Source: Conidiobolus incongruus B7586
Lineage: Eukaryota; Entomophthoromycota; Entomophthoromycetes; Entomophthorales; Conidiobolaceae
Direction of reading: 5' to 3'
Length of the DNA stretch: 36,641 nt
NCBI GenBank assembly: GCA_000697335.1
Contig: JNEM01012051.1
Span: 1-36,641, forward strand
Part shown: positions 11,395 through 22,380 of the stretch, one piece after another
How the letters are laid out: every line of letters starts with the position of its first letter
Numbering within the stretch: position 1 is the stretch's first letter
Made by a program: the position numbers and the translations under genes
The notes under the pieces: generated by a model
Database searches by the model: none
The model's input: the letters and a program-made list of their open reading frames with translations, nothing else
What the model was told of the DNA's origin: nothing

Positions 11395-13047
11395 ATGAGC
11401 CAATTTAGGCCAGTAGTTCTTAAATCATGTAATAATTGTCGTCAGCGTAAGGTACGGTGTGATCGAGAGAAACCATTTTGCAAGCGATGCATCCATGCAG
11501 GAACATGCTGTCAGTATACTCCAGTCAAAATAAAATCAAAATCGAAAATTCAATCTCTAAAATCAATAACGAAAAGTCCACAATCAGGAAGTGATGAAGG
11601 CTGGAGTTCATCAGGTAGTATTTGGGAGCCAAGCTCAGACTCAAGTGAGCTTTTAACCACCAAACCGATTCATCCAAATTTACCAACATTTAAATGGAGT
11701 GAAGTAGTAAATGAATCTACACAACAATTGATTAAAACGATTGATGAAAACACCCAACTCGTTCTCTTAGGAAGTTATATACAATTTATATCTAAAATTT
11801 ATAGTATAGTTCACAATTCGTATTTAATGATGTTAATGAGAGAATTTCCGTGTATATTGTATAGTATGCTGGCACTTGGAGCCAATTATATTGCTAAAAT
11901 TCAAAATCCCGACAACTTGCCAATAAAGATAACTAATGAAAATGTTATGGAAATAGCAGATAAAGCTATGGAGCTTCTTCAGCGAGAAACAAGAAAAGAT
12001 CACCCTGCACTTGGCATTGCCTATTTTAATCTTGCTTTTTTATATTTCGTTGAAAACCAATTCGAGTTAGGATGGTTGAATACAAGAATGGGATGTAAGC
12101 TAGCTCAAAGAATCGGTTTAGATAAAATCATTGATTGTTCTAATGAATTAATCCCAATCAATAGCCTCAGTGCCTTGGATGATGAAATTAAGATCCGGTC
12201 TTGGTGGGGAATTTACCTACAGGATATTTCATTTGGATTACTCTACGATCGCCCATGCTATTTTCAAGATCTTGAGCTTCCTTTCTTGACTCCAATACAG
12301 TTTGAAGAGAAATGTCCTGTTTATTATCTCAAATTACATCAATCTTATGATACTATTTGCGCCGAGTCAGCCCAGAGAGTATGCCACCACAGTACACTCG
12401 AATTGCAAGCATTGAAACATCCACCAAACCAAGTGAACATTGAGAACTTCTTAATTGTTCTTCAACACAGACTTAAACTGTTCAACCAACGTATGAAGGA
12501 CCCTAATTATCATAGCGTTGAAAATGCTCACTGGCACTTGGAGTATCAATCTCTATTAATTAAATGCAGGGAATGGATCAACTATATAAAAAGGCGATTT
12601 CCCGTAGATCGCCTCCTTCAAAGCCCTTTTCTCCCTATCGATACTCAGTTGGACCACGTAATTTTAGCTATGATAGTTAATATGATGATAAATGACATAG
12701 TAATATTATTGGAATACCAAGACCTTCAATTTCCCTCCTTGATCTCTCAAAAATTCAGCCCAATAGCGTTTCAAGCAGCTATCAACAATTCCAGGATCTA
12801 CCAACGGCTCATGTATTATACTGATGTCACAATGTCTCCATCAAGGTATATGACAATTTGGAATTGTGTCTTAGTGTTTTATCAATGCACATTACCACCT
12901 GTGGCACCGGGTTTAATAGAAATTGCCAAAAATGAAATCTTGAAAATAAATGCAAATTTTTCAATGTTTGTCACACACTGGTCCAAAATGAAAGAATATT
13001 TCCAGCAAAAGATAGATATGGTAATCAACGAAATCAATCAACATTAA
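11395..13047 (+). CDS. Zn2Cys6 fungal-specific transcription factor, 550 aa, intronless
   Basis: A nuclear transcription regulator by family. The N-terminal zinc cluster has Cys12-X2-Cys15-X6-Cys22-X6-Cys29-X2-Cys32-X6-Cys39 (Cys38 is adjacent), with the basic recognition stretch RQRKVRC. A Lys/Ser-rich linker (44-60) and a Ser/acidic stretch (62-85) follow. Residues from about 105 on form the helical fungal transcription-factor regulatory domain (middle homology region), with the hallmark segments ELGWLNTRMGCKLAQRIGL (224-242) and RSWWGIYLQD...YDRP (268-287). Length is usual for the family. The start is the first ATG after upstream stops, directly before the zinc cluster. The frame is open throughout with no need for introns, and codon use is richer in G+C than the flanks. 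The DNA target and inducer cannot be read from sequence. A dead copy lies about 5 kb upstream. Confidence 0.96.
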   Translation: MSQFRPVVLKSCNNCRQRKVRCDREKPFCKRCIHAGTCCQYTPVKIKSKSKIQSLKSITKSPQSGSDEGWSSSGSIWEPSSDSSELLTTKPIHPNLPTFKWSEVVNESTQQLIKTIDENTQLVLLGSYIQFISKIYSIVHNSYLMMLMREFPCILYSMLALGANYIAKIQNPDNLPIKITNENVMEIADKAMELLQRETRKDHPALGIAYFNLAFLYFVENQFELGWLNTRMGCKLAQRIGLDKIIDCSNELIPINSLSALDDEIKIRSWWGIYLQDISFGLLYDRPCYFQDLELPFLTPIQFEEKCPVYYLKLHQSYDTICAESAQRVCHHSTLELQALKHPPNQVNIENFLIVLQHRLKLFNQRMKDPNYHSVENAHWHLEYQSLLIKCREWINYIKRRFPVDRLLQSPFLPIDTQLDHVILAMIVNMMINDIVILLEYQDLQFPSLISQKFSPIAFQAAINNSRIYQRLMYYTDVTMSPSRYMTIWNCVLVFYQCTLPPVAPGLIEIAKNEILKINANFSMFVTHWSKMKEYFQQKIDMVINEINQH

Positions 13048-15227
13048 TCACTTAATTTTGAACTTTAATAAATTTAAATTATCGAATTTTATAACTATAA
13101 AGTGATATTTCAATTGTCATTTTGAATTTTGCAATATTTGATTGATCTGTATATTTAAAATTTAAGATAATATTATTTGTCATTCTAGAAAAATATAATA
13201 TAATGATGATATTCGGGATAAATGTTAAAGATAGTCATTGTTTATGGCATAGACTTGACATAATTTGTTATGTTACACTTAATTTACTTGAAAAAAAAAA
13301 TCAAACTCAAAAATTATTTTAGTTAAGTTAAACACATTAAAATAAATATAAAAATAATTAAAATAGTTTCAATCCAATTTGCAAATTTTCATACTAAATC
13401 TTTGAATTTTAATTATAATAATTTGCAAATGTGAATGTATATGTTCTTTTTACATGCTTTAATGGTGTATACTCAACAAGTTTAATACTTTAATTCATAA
13501 ATACTTAAAAGTTTTATATATCATATTGATTTTTATATGGGTGTTTTCTAATTATTAAATATAACATTGTATTTATAAATTAATTAAATTTATATAATAA
13601 CAAGAAATTGAACTAATAATTACTGAAGGCAACGCCAATATAATTTTCACCAAATAATCATAGTGAACAAATATATATTTTCATTATTCTGTTGCAAAGG
13701 GTAAAATTATAGTATATATTGATTTTTATTCATCTTTATAGTTTAAGCGCATAAATTACTATAACTTTTACATCTCCTTTATTCTCATAATTACCAGTAT
13801 ATAATTTTGATTATAATATGAATATTTGTATTTAAAATAGTATTAAAATATAAAAAGATACTGATTCTTTGATAGCTATATTTGAAGAAAGATCATCTAT
13901 ATAATTTTGATTTGAATATTCTAATATAAAATGTCTAGTTTAAAAATACTTCTATAATACCAATATTAATATTTTTAATAAAATATTGTTTTAATTCATG
14001 TGAATAGGTCAATTGAGATATACATTAATCTTTCAATAATTTATTATCATTTACCACATGAATTAATTAAAAATATTTATTGATAGAAATCAACGTATTA
14101 ATTTTGATATCAATAACTTTTATCAAGTTTTAGAATTTGAATATATTGATATCATTAGGTTATCATAATATTCAAAATATTTCCGAAGATATTTTGTTAA
14201 CACATTACCATTTTATTACTTATTTGATAATCTCATTCATAAATCTGATTTGATTTTTGAAAAAAAAGAATTAGAACATTAAGTTATATTAATAAGTTAC
14301 GCTTATTGAAATAATTTATTAAGAGATATATAAATTTGAAAATTAAATAATGGAATATATTTAAACTTTTTTAAATATATTAATAAATTTCAAAATCTGA
14401 TTTTATAAATAATGAAATAGAAAATTTTTTCGGTGTTCAATATTATTTATTTTATTTATGTTTGTTTGAAAAAATAGCATCGAATGTAATAAAAATTTAT
14501 AAATTTTCATTAAGAGTCATTTAATGTAATATAATTTTGTTTAAAACAAATCAATTTAAAATATCTAAAAAGCTTTTAGAGATGATATATTATCCAGATC
14601 TATTTTTTGCCACCTGGTGTAAAATTTCATATTTGAAAGCAATCTATTTAACTTTAATAGAGTTTAGAAAGTGAATTTAATATATATTTTGCAATAATAA
14701 AAAAATATTTCTGAAATTAATGTCATTCAAAACAATTATTAATTTTTAAAAATATTTTATATTTCAATGTTTAAATTTGAGTTATTAAATAATAATCTGG
14801 ATTTTTTATGCTATAACTTAATATATATTTAAAATTTTCATTAGATAAATATATACATACAACTTATTATTATATAGCCAGATATTAAGAATATTTTATT
14901 AAATAATTTTAAATATTTAATTTTGGATTTTTATTTGCTTTTCAAGTAAAACCAGAAAAAAAACGAAGTTAAAATATATCTTTTAAAAAATCCATATATA
15001 AATTATCTTAATTTAAACTATTATTTAATATTTTAATAGGCTATAGTGGTATATATTACTTTTATTCAACAGTTAATCACAGATTCTATATAATTAAAAT
15101 TAATTCAATCTTTAATTATATAAATGATTAATAATTATTATAATTTTAATTATAAATTATAAAATATATAAAATATAACATTGGAATTATTGAGAATATT
15201 GAATAATAAAAAGAAACAAAAAATCTA
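13048..15227. other. AT-rich intergenic DNA, no gene seen
   Basis: More than 2 kb of very AT-rich DNA with dense stops in every frame. No RNA gene or clear repeat was recognised apart from the mariner fragment at its right edge. Confidence 0.6.
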
Positions 15228-15323
15228 TTAGATCTAATATGCTCACTGGATCACAACCTCTGTGACTATCATTTCTTTAGACAATTGAAAAATACTTCCA
15301 AATATGCTGTTTTTGTTAAATAA
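15228..15323 (+). mobile_element. Fragment of a mariner transposase (C-terminal catalytic part)
   Basis: One frame reads ICSLDHNLCDYHFFRQLKNT then SKYAVFVK and a stop at 15321-15323. This matches the mariner segment that holds the last catalytic Asp (PYSPDLAPCDYHLFRSLKN in typical members). The piece is only about 100 bp; the upstream catalytic region and both ends are not clearly recognisable. It differs in sequence from the mariner relic at the window start (YSLDYNPYDYNCFG), so it comes from another subfamily. It keeps many C and G bases and its frame is intact, so it is either younger or was less exposed to C-to-T decay. Confidence 0.75.
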
Positions 15324-17623
15324 ATTTAAATTATAAACCAAATAATTTTGACGCTAATTAATAAACACATTTTTTATTTTAGAAATTTACCCAAAATATA
15401 GAAAAAAGTTAGTACAAATAGAGGTGAATATTAATTTTATAACATTTTTTTAATACTAGGTAGAATTTTATATTTATTTTTTATTTCAATAAATGAAAAT
15501 ATTTTCATTTTGAGTAATATTGTTAATAATATGAAATTCATAAGCTAAATTGCTGTAACTATTATATTATTAAATTTATTTTTAACTCCTAAATTACTAA
15601 TTCTACGAATAATAATGATTAAATAAATATATTCTATAGACTTTAATATCTATTCAATTTTCCTAGTTGAATTTATTACTTGTCAAAACTGTTTTATTAT
15701 GCCTAGTATAAAAAATTCATCCAAGCACACTAATATTAAAATTTCAATTAAATGAACCTAATTGTATTCATATTAATTGATCGTTTTCTTAGAAGATATA
15801 TGGGGGAAGTAATGTAGATATTTAGTATTTTGAAATATCCCTGTTTTCATTTATAAAAGAATAAAATTTGAATTAGAGTTCAAAATTTATGTCATTATCA
15901 GATTCAAGTATATTTGAAATGAATTGTATTTTACAGCATATTGAAATATGCTTAATTCATTTAGGATTGAGGGTTCAGGATTTACCATAATTTGTAACAA
16001 ATTAGTTCAAATTATATTTTAGGTTGATCCATAATTAAAATAGAGTTTCATGATGAATGAAGTCATAAATATTTTTTTTACTATACATAACGAAATAATA
16101 TATCTAAATGTATAAAACTGATTTTGTGTTCAATTAAATAAATTTTTTTTTCACTATATGAACTTTTCTAATGAAAAAAAATCTTTAATTGAAAATGTTC
16201 CAATATTACATTTTTAAAATTAATACACAGTATAAACTATTTTAATTATTCATATTCAGCTTAACTTTTTAGTAACTATATCAACTTAGATAAACTTTGA
16301 GATGATAGTAAAGTTTTATGTTTAATTTAAAAATATCCAAGGGTACTAATTCCAAATTAACAAGCTTATTCAAATTTGAAATTTGTATATTATTATATTT
16401 TTATTCACATGATTTTATTCAATATCTTATCTAATGATTTTTTTTGCTATTAATTAGAAAATAATGCAAAATATTTTAATTACAAGGCCCATATAACTAC
16501 AGTAATAAATATATCTCGGAAAAATTTCTTAATAATTAATTTCAAATATATATTCTTAATTGCAAAGAATTTAGATTTGTTCATTAAATTTTCATTAACT
16601 TTGAAGGATTTAATCTTAATTATTGAAAATATATAGGATCACTTCGTGTAAAAATTTTCGTAGGTTGAAATAGAGATTACTAAAATTAACTAAAAATTGG
16701 ACATGTTTTTACCTTTATTTTTAGCAGATTTAAACATGGATCACTATTCAGTTTTATTTTATTATCTCTAACAATATTCGCGGTGAATTATCCTCCCGTA
16801 TAATCAAAACACAATGATGCATTTTTTAAGTTCAAAATGATTAATATAATGAATGATTTATTAATACTAAAATTTTTCAAAGACTAAATTTAAAGTAAAT
16901 TAGTTGAATTAAATTCACAATAATTATAAAATCCCACTACCCCAAATTTTTTATTTATTAACACCTATGTATGTTTATATTTACATTTTTATACTATAGT
17001 ATTGATAATACCAACATTAGTATATCATAAGATTTCTAAAATAAAACTTTTAATTAAATATACATTTTTTTGCTCTATATAATTTTCTTCAAAATATAAT
17101 TTATATTGAATATAATTTAAGCTATTATATAACATGGATATAATATTAATACAAAATATAGATATACAAGGCTAATATTATGGTAATTACAGTATTTTCT
17201 TCATATTAGCAATTACTGTTGTGTTTTTATATTAAGTTTTATAAATAAAGGTTATAGTTAGAAAAGTACTCCAAATATGATTTAGTAAATTATTTTTTAA
17301 TCCTATATTTTAACATATCAGGACTATAGGTCTTAGAACTTATTATTGAGATATTGTAACAAAATATCCAAAAAAAAACCTCTTCTCTATCTTTATCACT
17401 GTTGGGTTTAAATAATTGAATCAAAGATTGATATGGGATTTGGATAAAATCTAATAAAAAAAACAAAAAGAACAAAGAGTATCTTTCAATTATAAACTAA
17501 CAAAACCAGCTTAAAATAGAAATAATATTGGTTTAGCTTTCAAACTAAAAGGGATGATTAAATTTGAAATACAACAATTACCTCTCTAAATCATAAAATA
17601 TAAATTGACATATATAAATATAA
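15324..17623. other. AT-rich intergenic DNA, no gene seen
   Basis: No supported gene. A minus-strand 61-codon ORF at 17290-17475 has no recognisable domain and is probably chance. Small slightly GC-richer patches near 16640 and 16780 hold no long frame. Confidence 0.55.
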
Positions 17624-18080
17624 CAATACTTTATATATAGTTCAAAAATAATATTAAATCTTAATATATATTGGTTATCTTTTTTTAGTAAAAATATTTT
17701 AGTTTAAACTTGAATATATATTAATAATCTAATATATAAACTTAAGAAATTAATATATTAAACTATAGATATTAATTTTTTATTAACTATTATTAATTTA
17801 ATAATATTTAGATATTAAGTTAAATATTGATAAATATTAAATAATTGATTATCTATACTAACCCACAAAAGTGAGTTATAAAATCAAAATTACTTATATA
17901 TTTACTTATATCTTAACAATTATTAATTAAATAAATTTAAATTAAAATATATAATATACCTATATTTATTGATTATAACTAACTATATTTGATTATATTT
18001 TATTAACTATTAGTTAATATATCAAAACCTAAAATATAACCAAAGTGAGTTATAAATTTGTAGGTTTATATGTTAAAAGG
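17624..18080 (+). repeat. Left long inverted repeat of the Tc1-like relic
   Basis: It contains ACAAAAGTGAGTTATAAAAT near 17865 and GTGAGTTATAAATTTGTAGG at 18045, both found inverted in the right arm (19200-19535) with C/G-to-T/A differences. The intervening AT-rich sequence also aligns, so this is one long arm and not isolated motifs. Confidence 0.7.
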
Positions 18081-19199
18081 GTATAAATAATGAAACTTAT
18101 ATATATCTTTTTTTTTCTTTTGTTATATTATATATATTATGTAACTATTAAGCTAATATTTTAAAATTAATATTATAATACCTAAATCTCTCTTTAAAAA
18201 AGTTCACTTATATATTAATTAACTTTATAATAAAAATAAATCAACTTATAAGATTACTAGAATTATTAATGATAACTAATCTACTATAGCTAAGGTTATT
18301 AAGAATAATGTCAAAAAACATTTAAACTAAAACTTAAGTGTGTTAAAATTATAGATGAATATAATGAAAAGTATAATTATAGATTAATTAATATAGGTAA
18401 GTAGAATATTATTATAAAAGAATATTAAAAACTATAAGATTATATAAGAATATTAGTTAGTATTAATACTATTATATATGTTTTATATTAGAATAGATAC
18501 TATTTATACTTTAAGAAAAAATACCCTTAACTAAAGAAATCCCATTATAAAACTAGATAAGAGTTTAAATACCAATATTAAAGTTAAATTAAAACTAATT
18601 AAAGTTATTTAATTTAATGAAATAAAGATATATTTTAATAAATTTAATAGAAAAACTAGATGTTTTCAAAAAGATAAAGAACTATTTTATAACCATTATG
18701 TTATTATAACCTAAAAATATAATAATAGATTAATTATGATTTAGGGATATATATTATCTTTTAGTATAAGGTATTTTTGTAGGGTTAATAGGGGAATTAA
18801 TGTTGAGATATACTAAAGTATTTTAAATAATAAATTGAAAAAATTATTGAGTAATATAGGTTAAATAAATTAATTATTATTTTCTAACAAGATAATACTC
18901 CTTGTTATATTACAAATTCTATTATTAAATAGCTTGAAAATAACATAATAATTATTATGAAATAACCTCTTCAATCTTTTAATCTTAACTTAATTCAATA
19001 TCTTTAGGATCATCTAAAAAAATTAATTAAAGCTTTCCCCTAATAAAAAATTAAAATTATTTTTAAAAGTATATTTAAGAAGCTTAGAATAATATTAGTC
19101 TTGCTTAATATAAGAAACTAGTTGATTTTATACCCTGTAAACTTAAAATTAAAAAAACAAAAGGTAGATATATTAGATATTAATTTTTTTATTAATAAT

Positions 19200-19535
19200 A
19201 AAACTTGCAAATTTATAACTTATTTTAAATATACTTTTAGTTTTAATATATCAATTAATAATTGATTAAATTTAACTTTATATATTATATTATATATAAA
19301 AAATATATATTAATTCTATAGTTTAATATAAATTTATTTAAATTAGAATTAATTAAGATATTAATAGAAATATTTATATTTTTAATTTTATAACTTACTT
19401 TTGTAAGCTAATATATATATTTTAAAAATATATAATTTTTTATTTACTTTATATATATTTATTTATTTAAAATTAATATGTTTGAAAAATCAGAAATTAA
19501 AAAATTTCCCATTATTTTAAATATAAGGTAATATT
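19200..19535 (-). repeat. Right long inverted repeat of the Tc1-like relic
   Basis: The reverse complement matches the left arm. It reads ACAAAAGTAAGTTATAAAAT and ATAAGTTATAAATTTGCAAG where the left arm has GTGAG at the corresponding position. The terminal TTCCCATTATTTTAAATATA is very like the right end of the mariner relic at about 1210-1240. Confidence 0.7.
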
Positions 19536-20336
19536 AAAAATTATATTAATAATTTCAATTTATAGATAGTTTTAAATATATTATTTAAATAAGATATAAA
19601 ATGTCAAATTATTAAACCAATTAAATCAACTAAAATTATCTAAATATAATTTTATTAATAAAATATCCCTTTATATTTCCATGAATACCAAATGTTATAA
19701 TATCAAAACTTTTATGTTATTTTTAACATTATAAATAATATTCTCATACTTTGAAATTGATATAGCCAAAATTTTGACAAGATATTTTTAGTTATTTTGT
19801 TGGATTTGAGATCATTTTAATTATATTTATAACTTTGGCTTACTTGGTCAGAAATATCATTATATTTTATAAATGATGATTTCTTACTATTCTAATATGG
19901 ATTCATTCCTTTTGAATATTTTTAATATATTAAAAACGATATAACTCTAAATTTGTAAAATTACAATAAATTGTTAATGATTTCAATCCAAAATATTAAT
20001 TAATATATAATATGAATATGGCAAAATTTCCTTTCATATTCTACCAACTTTTAATACACTATATCCTTATAAATTGATCAATCTTGTATTTTCCCTTCTA
20101 TACAAAATCATATTCAATTGAAGACATAATATCAATTTGTATTGATTTAAATTTTGGGATTAAAATTACTATAAACATATTGTATATATTTTAATATTTG
20201 ACAGTAGATATTTAAACTTTGTCATCAATATTCAAATAGATGATATAATTACTTAATTTTATAAATATTTATACTAAAACAAATGATAAATTTTATTTTT
20301 TAGTTAACAAAATAAAGATAAAGATTTATTAGATAA
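19536..20336. other. AT-rich DNA downstream of the GNAT gene
   Basis: No gene or RNA is recognised. It separates the Tc1-like relic from the 3' end of the minus-strand acetyltransferase gene. Confidence 0.6.
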
Positions 20337-20950
20337 TTATAAAATGTTCCAATTTTCAGTTTGTTTCCAATAGTCATTTATAGGTTTGATCATTTTGATG
20401 TGATCGATATTTTGACGAATGTGATGAGAGTTGGGAATAGTGAAATATCCCAATTTCAAATAAAAATATTCTACTTCGGCCATTCCTGCTAAGTAGAAGG
20501 CGCCTACATCATATCTCTTTATAGCTTCCTCTTCAATTCCAACCATGATTTTGCTTCCTAGTCTATGTCTTCTATACTCCTTCGCGACTGCCACACGCTC
20601 TACCTTGTACAATCCAGGATGCTCGGAGGAAACAATACGAGCAGCCGCAACAATATCATCCAATTGAATTTGATCTAGGATTGGAATCTGCTTGTCCCAA
20701 TTAAAGTTGGCCTGATTAGCACGGACTGCAACTACATGGAGAGCTGTATCATCCAATCTATAGTGGTGAAAAGAAACATGAATACAATTAAATAGCAGCC
20801 ATATTAAAATACTCACACATCTCTTTCGTGATTGGGATCTACATCCCTTTCAACGACAAAAGCTTCATGACGGACGCGATATGCACCCTTTCTTAGAATG
20901 GGATTGATACTATCATCTACAGCAGTTATAAAAAAGTGCTCTTTAGTCAT
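20337..20950 (-). CDS. GNAT-family N-acetyltransferase, 184 aa, one intron
   Basis: The enzyme is predicted to move acetyl from acetyl-CoA to an amine; the substrate is unknown. Exon 1 is 20950-20817, the 59-nt intron 20816-20758 (GTGAGT...CTATAG) and exon 2 20757-20337. Splicing gives GTA (Val45) across the junction and a 184-aa frame. Residues 24-50 (YRVRHEAFVVERDVDPNHE, then DDTA) resemble the start of small ElaA/YjcF-type acetyltransferases. ARIVSSEHPGLYKVERVAV (84-102) forms the central strands, and RRHRLGSK (107-114) is the acetyl-CoA pyrophosphate loop, with Arg110 where the first Gly of R-x-x-G-x-G usually stands. EYFYLKLGYF (140-149) is the usual C-terminal GNAT motif. Starting exon 2 at an internal ATG would lose the N-terminal strand, so the spliced model is preferred. 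It is probably cytosolic, as no targeting signal is visible. Confidence 0.93.
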
Positions 20951-21716
20951 TTTTAGAATTATTAATTAAAAGATCACTAATCAAGATTTAATTTATAGTT
21001 TTTTTATTATAAATAAATTATGGGTAAATTTATATTAATAATTTAAAAATTATAAACATGTTAACTTTGAAATATATGATAAAAAAGGAAATATCAATAT
21101 CATTTTCTAATTTAAGTTAAGAAATTTCTAATTTAATATATATTATTTTTAAACTAAATTGTATGATTTTTTTAAAAAAAAATATAATAATTTAATATTT
21201 TGATTATTTTTTTTGATTAATATTCTAATATGAATAGAATATATATATATATATAACAATAAATCATTAATACAATTGATGAATATATCTAATTTTTATC
21301 TTTTTATTGTTTATCCACTACCCAGTTAAGTTTTTCATACTTAACTATGATTAAAAATTAATAGATTATGAGAGGATATTGTTTTTAATAACAATGTATA
21401 TAAAATTTGAAGTTATATAGAATTAATTTGAAAAAGAATACTCTGGAATAATCTAGTCTTGAGAAGAAGCTTAATGATTAATAATATATATATATATATA
21501 TATCATAATAAACAATGATTAATAACATGAGAACCTTTGATTCTTTTTAGCCGAAATTGATAAACTGGTTGTCAGTAGGATTATATAATGAATTATATGA
21601 TTATCACATTAGAGCATCATATTAATAAATTATTATAATTATAAAATTATTTTAATATTACTAAAAATTTAAATATCAAAATATTTATATTAAAAAATAT
21701 AACACTACAATCGATG
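20951..21716. other. Intergenic DNA between the GNAT gene and tRNA-Leu
   Basis: Very AT-rich, with (AT)n microsatellites near 21238-21256 and 21486-21503. A perfect 8-bp dyad (AGTTAAGT, 7-nt spacer, ACTTAACT) lies at 21324-21346. The GNAT promoter probably lies near 20951-21100. No gene is seen. Confidence 0.6.
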
Positions 21717-21722
21717 AAAAAA
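21717..21722 (-). terminator. RNA polymerase III terminator of tRNA-Leu
   Basis: A run of six T on the minus strand begins a few bases past the discriminator base of the tRNA, the usual Pol III stop signal. Confidence 0.8.
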
Positions 21723-21728
21723 GTTGAA

Positions 21729-21810
21729 TGAACAGAGAGAGGTTCGAACTCTCGCCTCCGAAGAGACCACGGCCTTAACGTGGCGCCTTAGACCACTCGG
21801 CCATCTGTCC
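21729..21810 (-). tRNA. tRNA-Leu (anticodon AAG)
   Basis: The full class II cloverleaf is present on the minus strand. The acceptor GGACAGA pairs with TCTGTTC (one G-U) and the discriminator is A, as for leucine. The anticodon stem CCACG/CGTGG closes the loop TTAAGGC, anticodon AAG. The long variable arm (TCTCTTCGGAGGC) folds as CTC-TTCG-GAG, and the T arm is GAGAG-TTCGAAC-CTCTC. The 82-nt length is normal and there is no intron. The internal Pol III B box (GTTCGAACC) is intact. Confidence 0.97.
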
Positions 21811-21972
21811 ATACCATTTCATGGATATAAATTTTAATGATTAATTGGAATTTATATAACTTTTATCAACCTTGAACTTTTTCCAAATTCTTTTTTTATT
21901 TATCTTTAATTACACGTGTAAATTTTATTAAATTTAACAATTATTATTATATCTTATTTTATCATCAATCGG

Positions 21973-22260
21973 TTATCCTAATTTATTTAAATATCTGTCA
22001 ACTACCTCTAAGGTCTGCCAATGAGGAGCTGAAGAATTCACCACGAAGTCATCACATTGATGTATAAGGATTCCCCAACTCATTAGTAGATACAAGCGCA
22101 TTATCCAACGATTAATTCCTGTAGTTAACCAAGTTCCTCCCCAGCTAACCATTACACATAGCAGGACAAATGCTAATCCGAATACTGATGTCTGAGGTGA
22201 CTCTGCGAGGGGAACTTCTTTAAATGTTATAGGGGAGAAAATAGAACGTAACAGTACCAT
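21973..22260 (-). CDS. Small two-span membrane protein of unknown function, 95 aa
   Basis: I do not recognise the family. The frame is markedly GC-richer than its surroundings and has balanced, protein-like composition with many Trp and Gly. Two hydrophobic spans are visible: about residues 27-47 (FGLAFVLLCVMVSWGGTWL) and about 52-68 (WIMRLYLLMSWGILIHQ), joined by a short loop with Thr-Gly-Ile-Asn-Arg. The N-terminus (MVLLRSIFSPITF) is mildly basic and the C-terminal tail is polar (SAPHWQTLEVVDRYLNKLG). An ER or mitochondrial membrane location is possible but not shown. The ATG at 22260-22258 is followed by an unbroken frame, so no intron is needed. Upstream lie an 8-bp dyad and a purine-rich tract that may be promoter parts. 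It is probably a real gene, but the function is open. Confidence 0.6.
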   Translation of the reverse strand: MVLLRSIFSPITFKEVPLAESPQTSVFGLAFVLLCVMVSWGGTWLTTGINRWIMRLYLLMSWGILIHQCDDFVVNSSAPHWQTLEVVDRYLNKLG

Positions 22261-22342
22261 AATGATAGTTAATTAATGTGAATAAAATATTATAACTCTG
22301 AGGAAACTATTTATTAATTATTAGATCTGTTAAAGGAATGAC

Positions 22343-22367
22343 CAGAATAGTTCATCTAGCTATTCTG
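22343..22367. promoter_or_regulatory. Perfect 8-bp dyad upstream of the small membrane-protein gene
   Basis: CAGAATAG and CTATTCTG are perfect inverted repeats around a 9-nt spacer, about 83 bp before the start codon at 22260. This could be a binding site for a dimeric regulator or a hairpin in a long 5' leader. The function is inferred from position only. Confidence 0.3.
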
Positions 22368-22380
22368 ATGTGTTCTCTTA

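Larger units (their letters stand above)
17624..19535 (+). mobile_element. Decayed Tc1-like (DD34E) transposon with long terminal inverted repeats
   Basis: Plus-strand frames give a Tc1-family transposase: VI(stop)FNE, IMI(stop)GYI, then F(stop)QDNTPCYITNSIIK, and K(stop)PLQSFNLNLIQYL(stop)DHLK. These match W-SDE, VMVWG, FQQDNAPCHTA and WPSQSPDLNPIE-LWDHLK. Between the QDN Asp and the site of the final Glu there are 34 residues, but that Glu codon is now CAA (Gln) and the first Asp reads Asn. Stops at 18610, 18742, 18885, 18930, 18963 and 19005 all stand where the family has Trp or Gln. The arms are long inverted repeats: 17864-17885 pairs with about 19384-19405, 18045-18067 pairs with 19201-19223, and the outer ends pair near 17626 and 19535. 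The element is about 1.9 kb and non-functional. Borders are good to about 10 bp. Confidence 0.87.

Noticed and set aside
17290-17475. Minus-strand 61-codon ORF next to the Tc1-like relic
   Set aside because: No recognisable domain and ordinary AT-driven composition; not enough for a gene call.
21238-21503. (AT)n runs considered as CRISPR-like or origin repeats
   Set aside because: They are simple microsatellites without spacers or other origin features.
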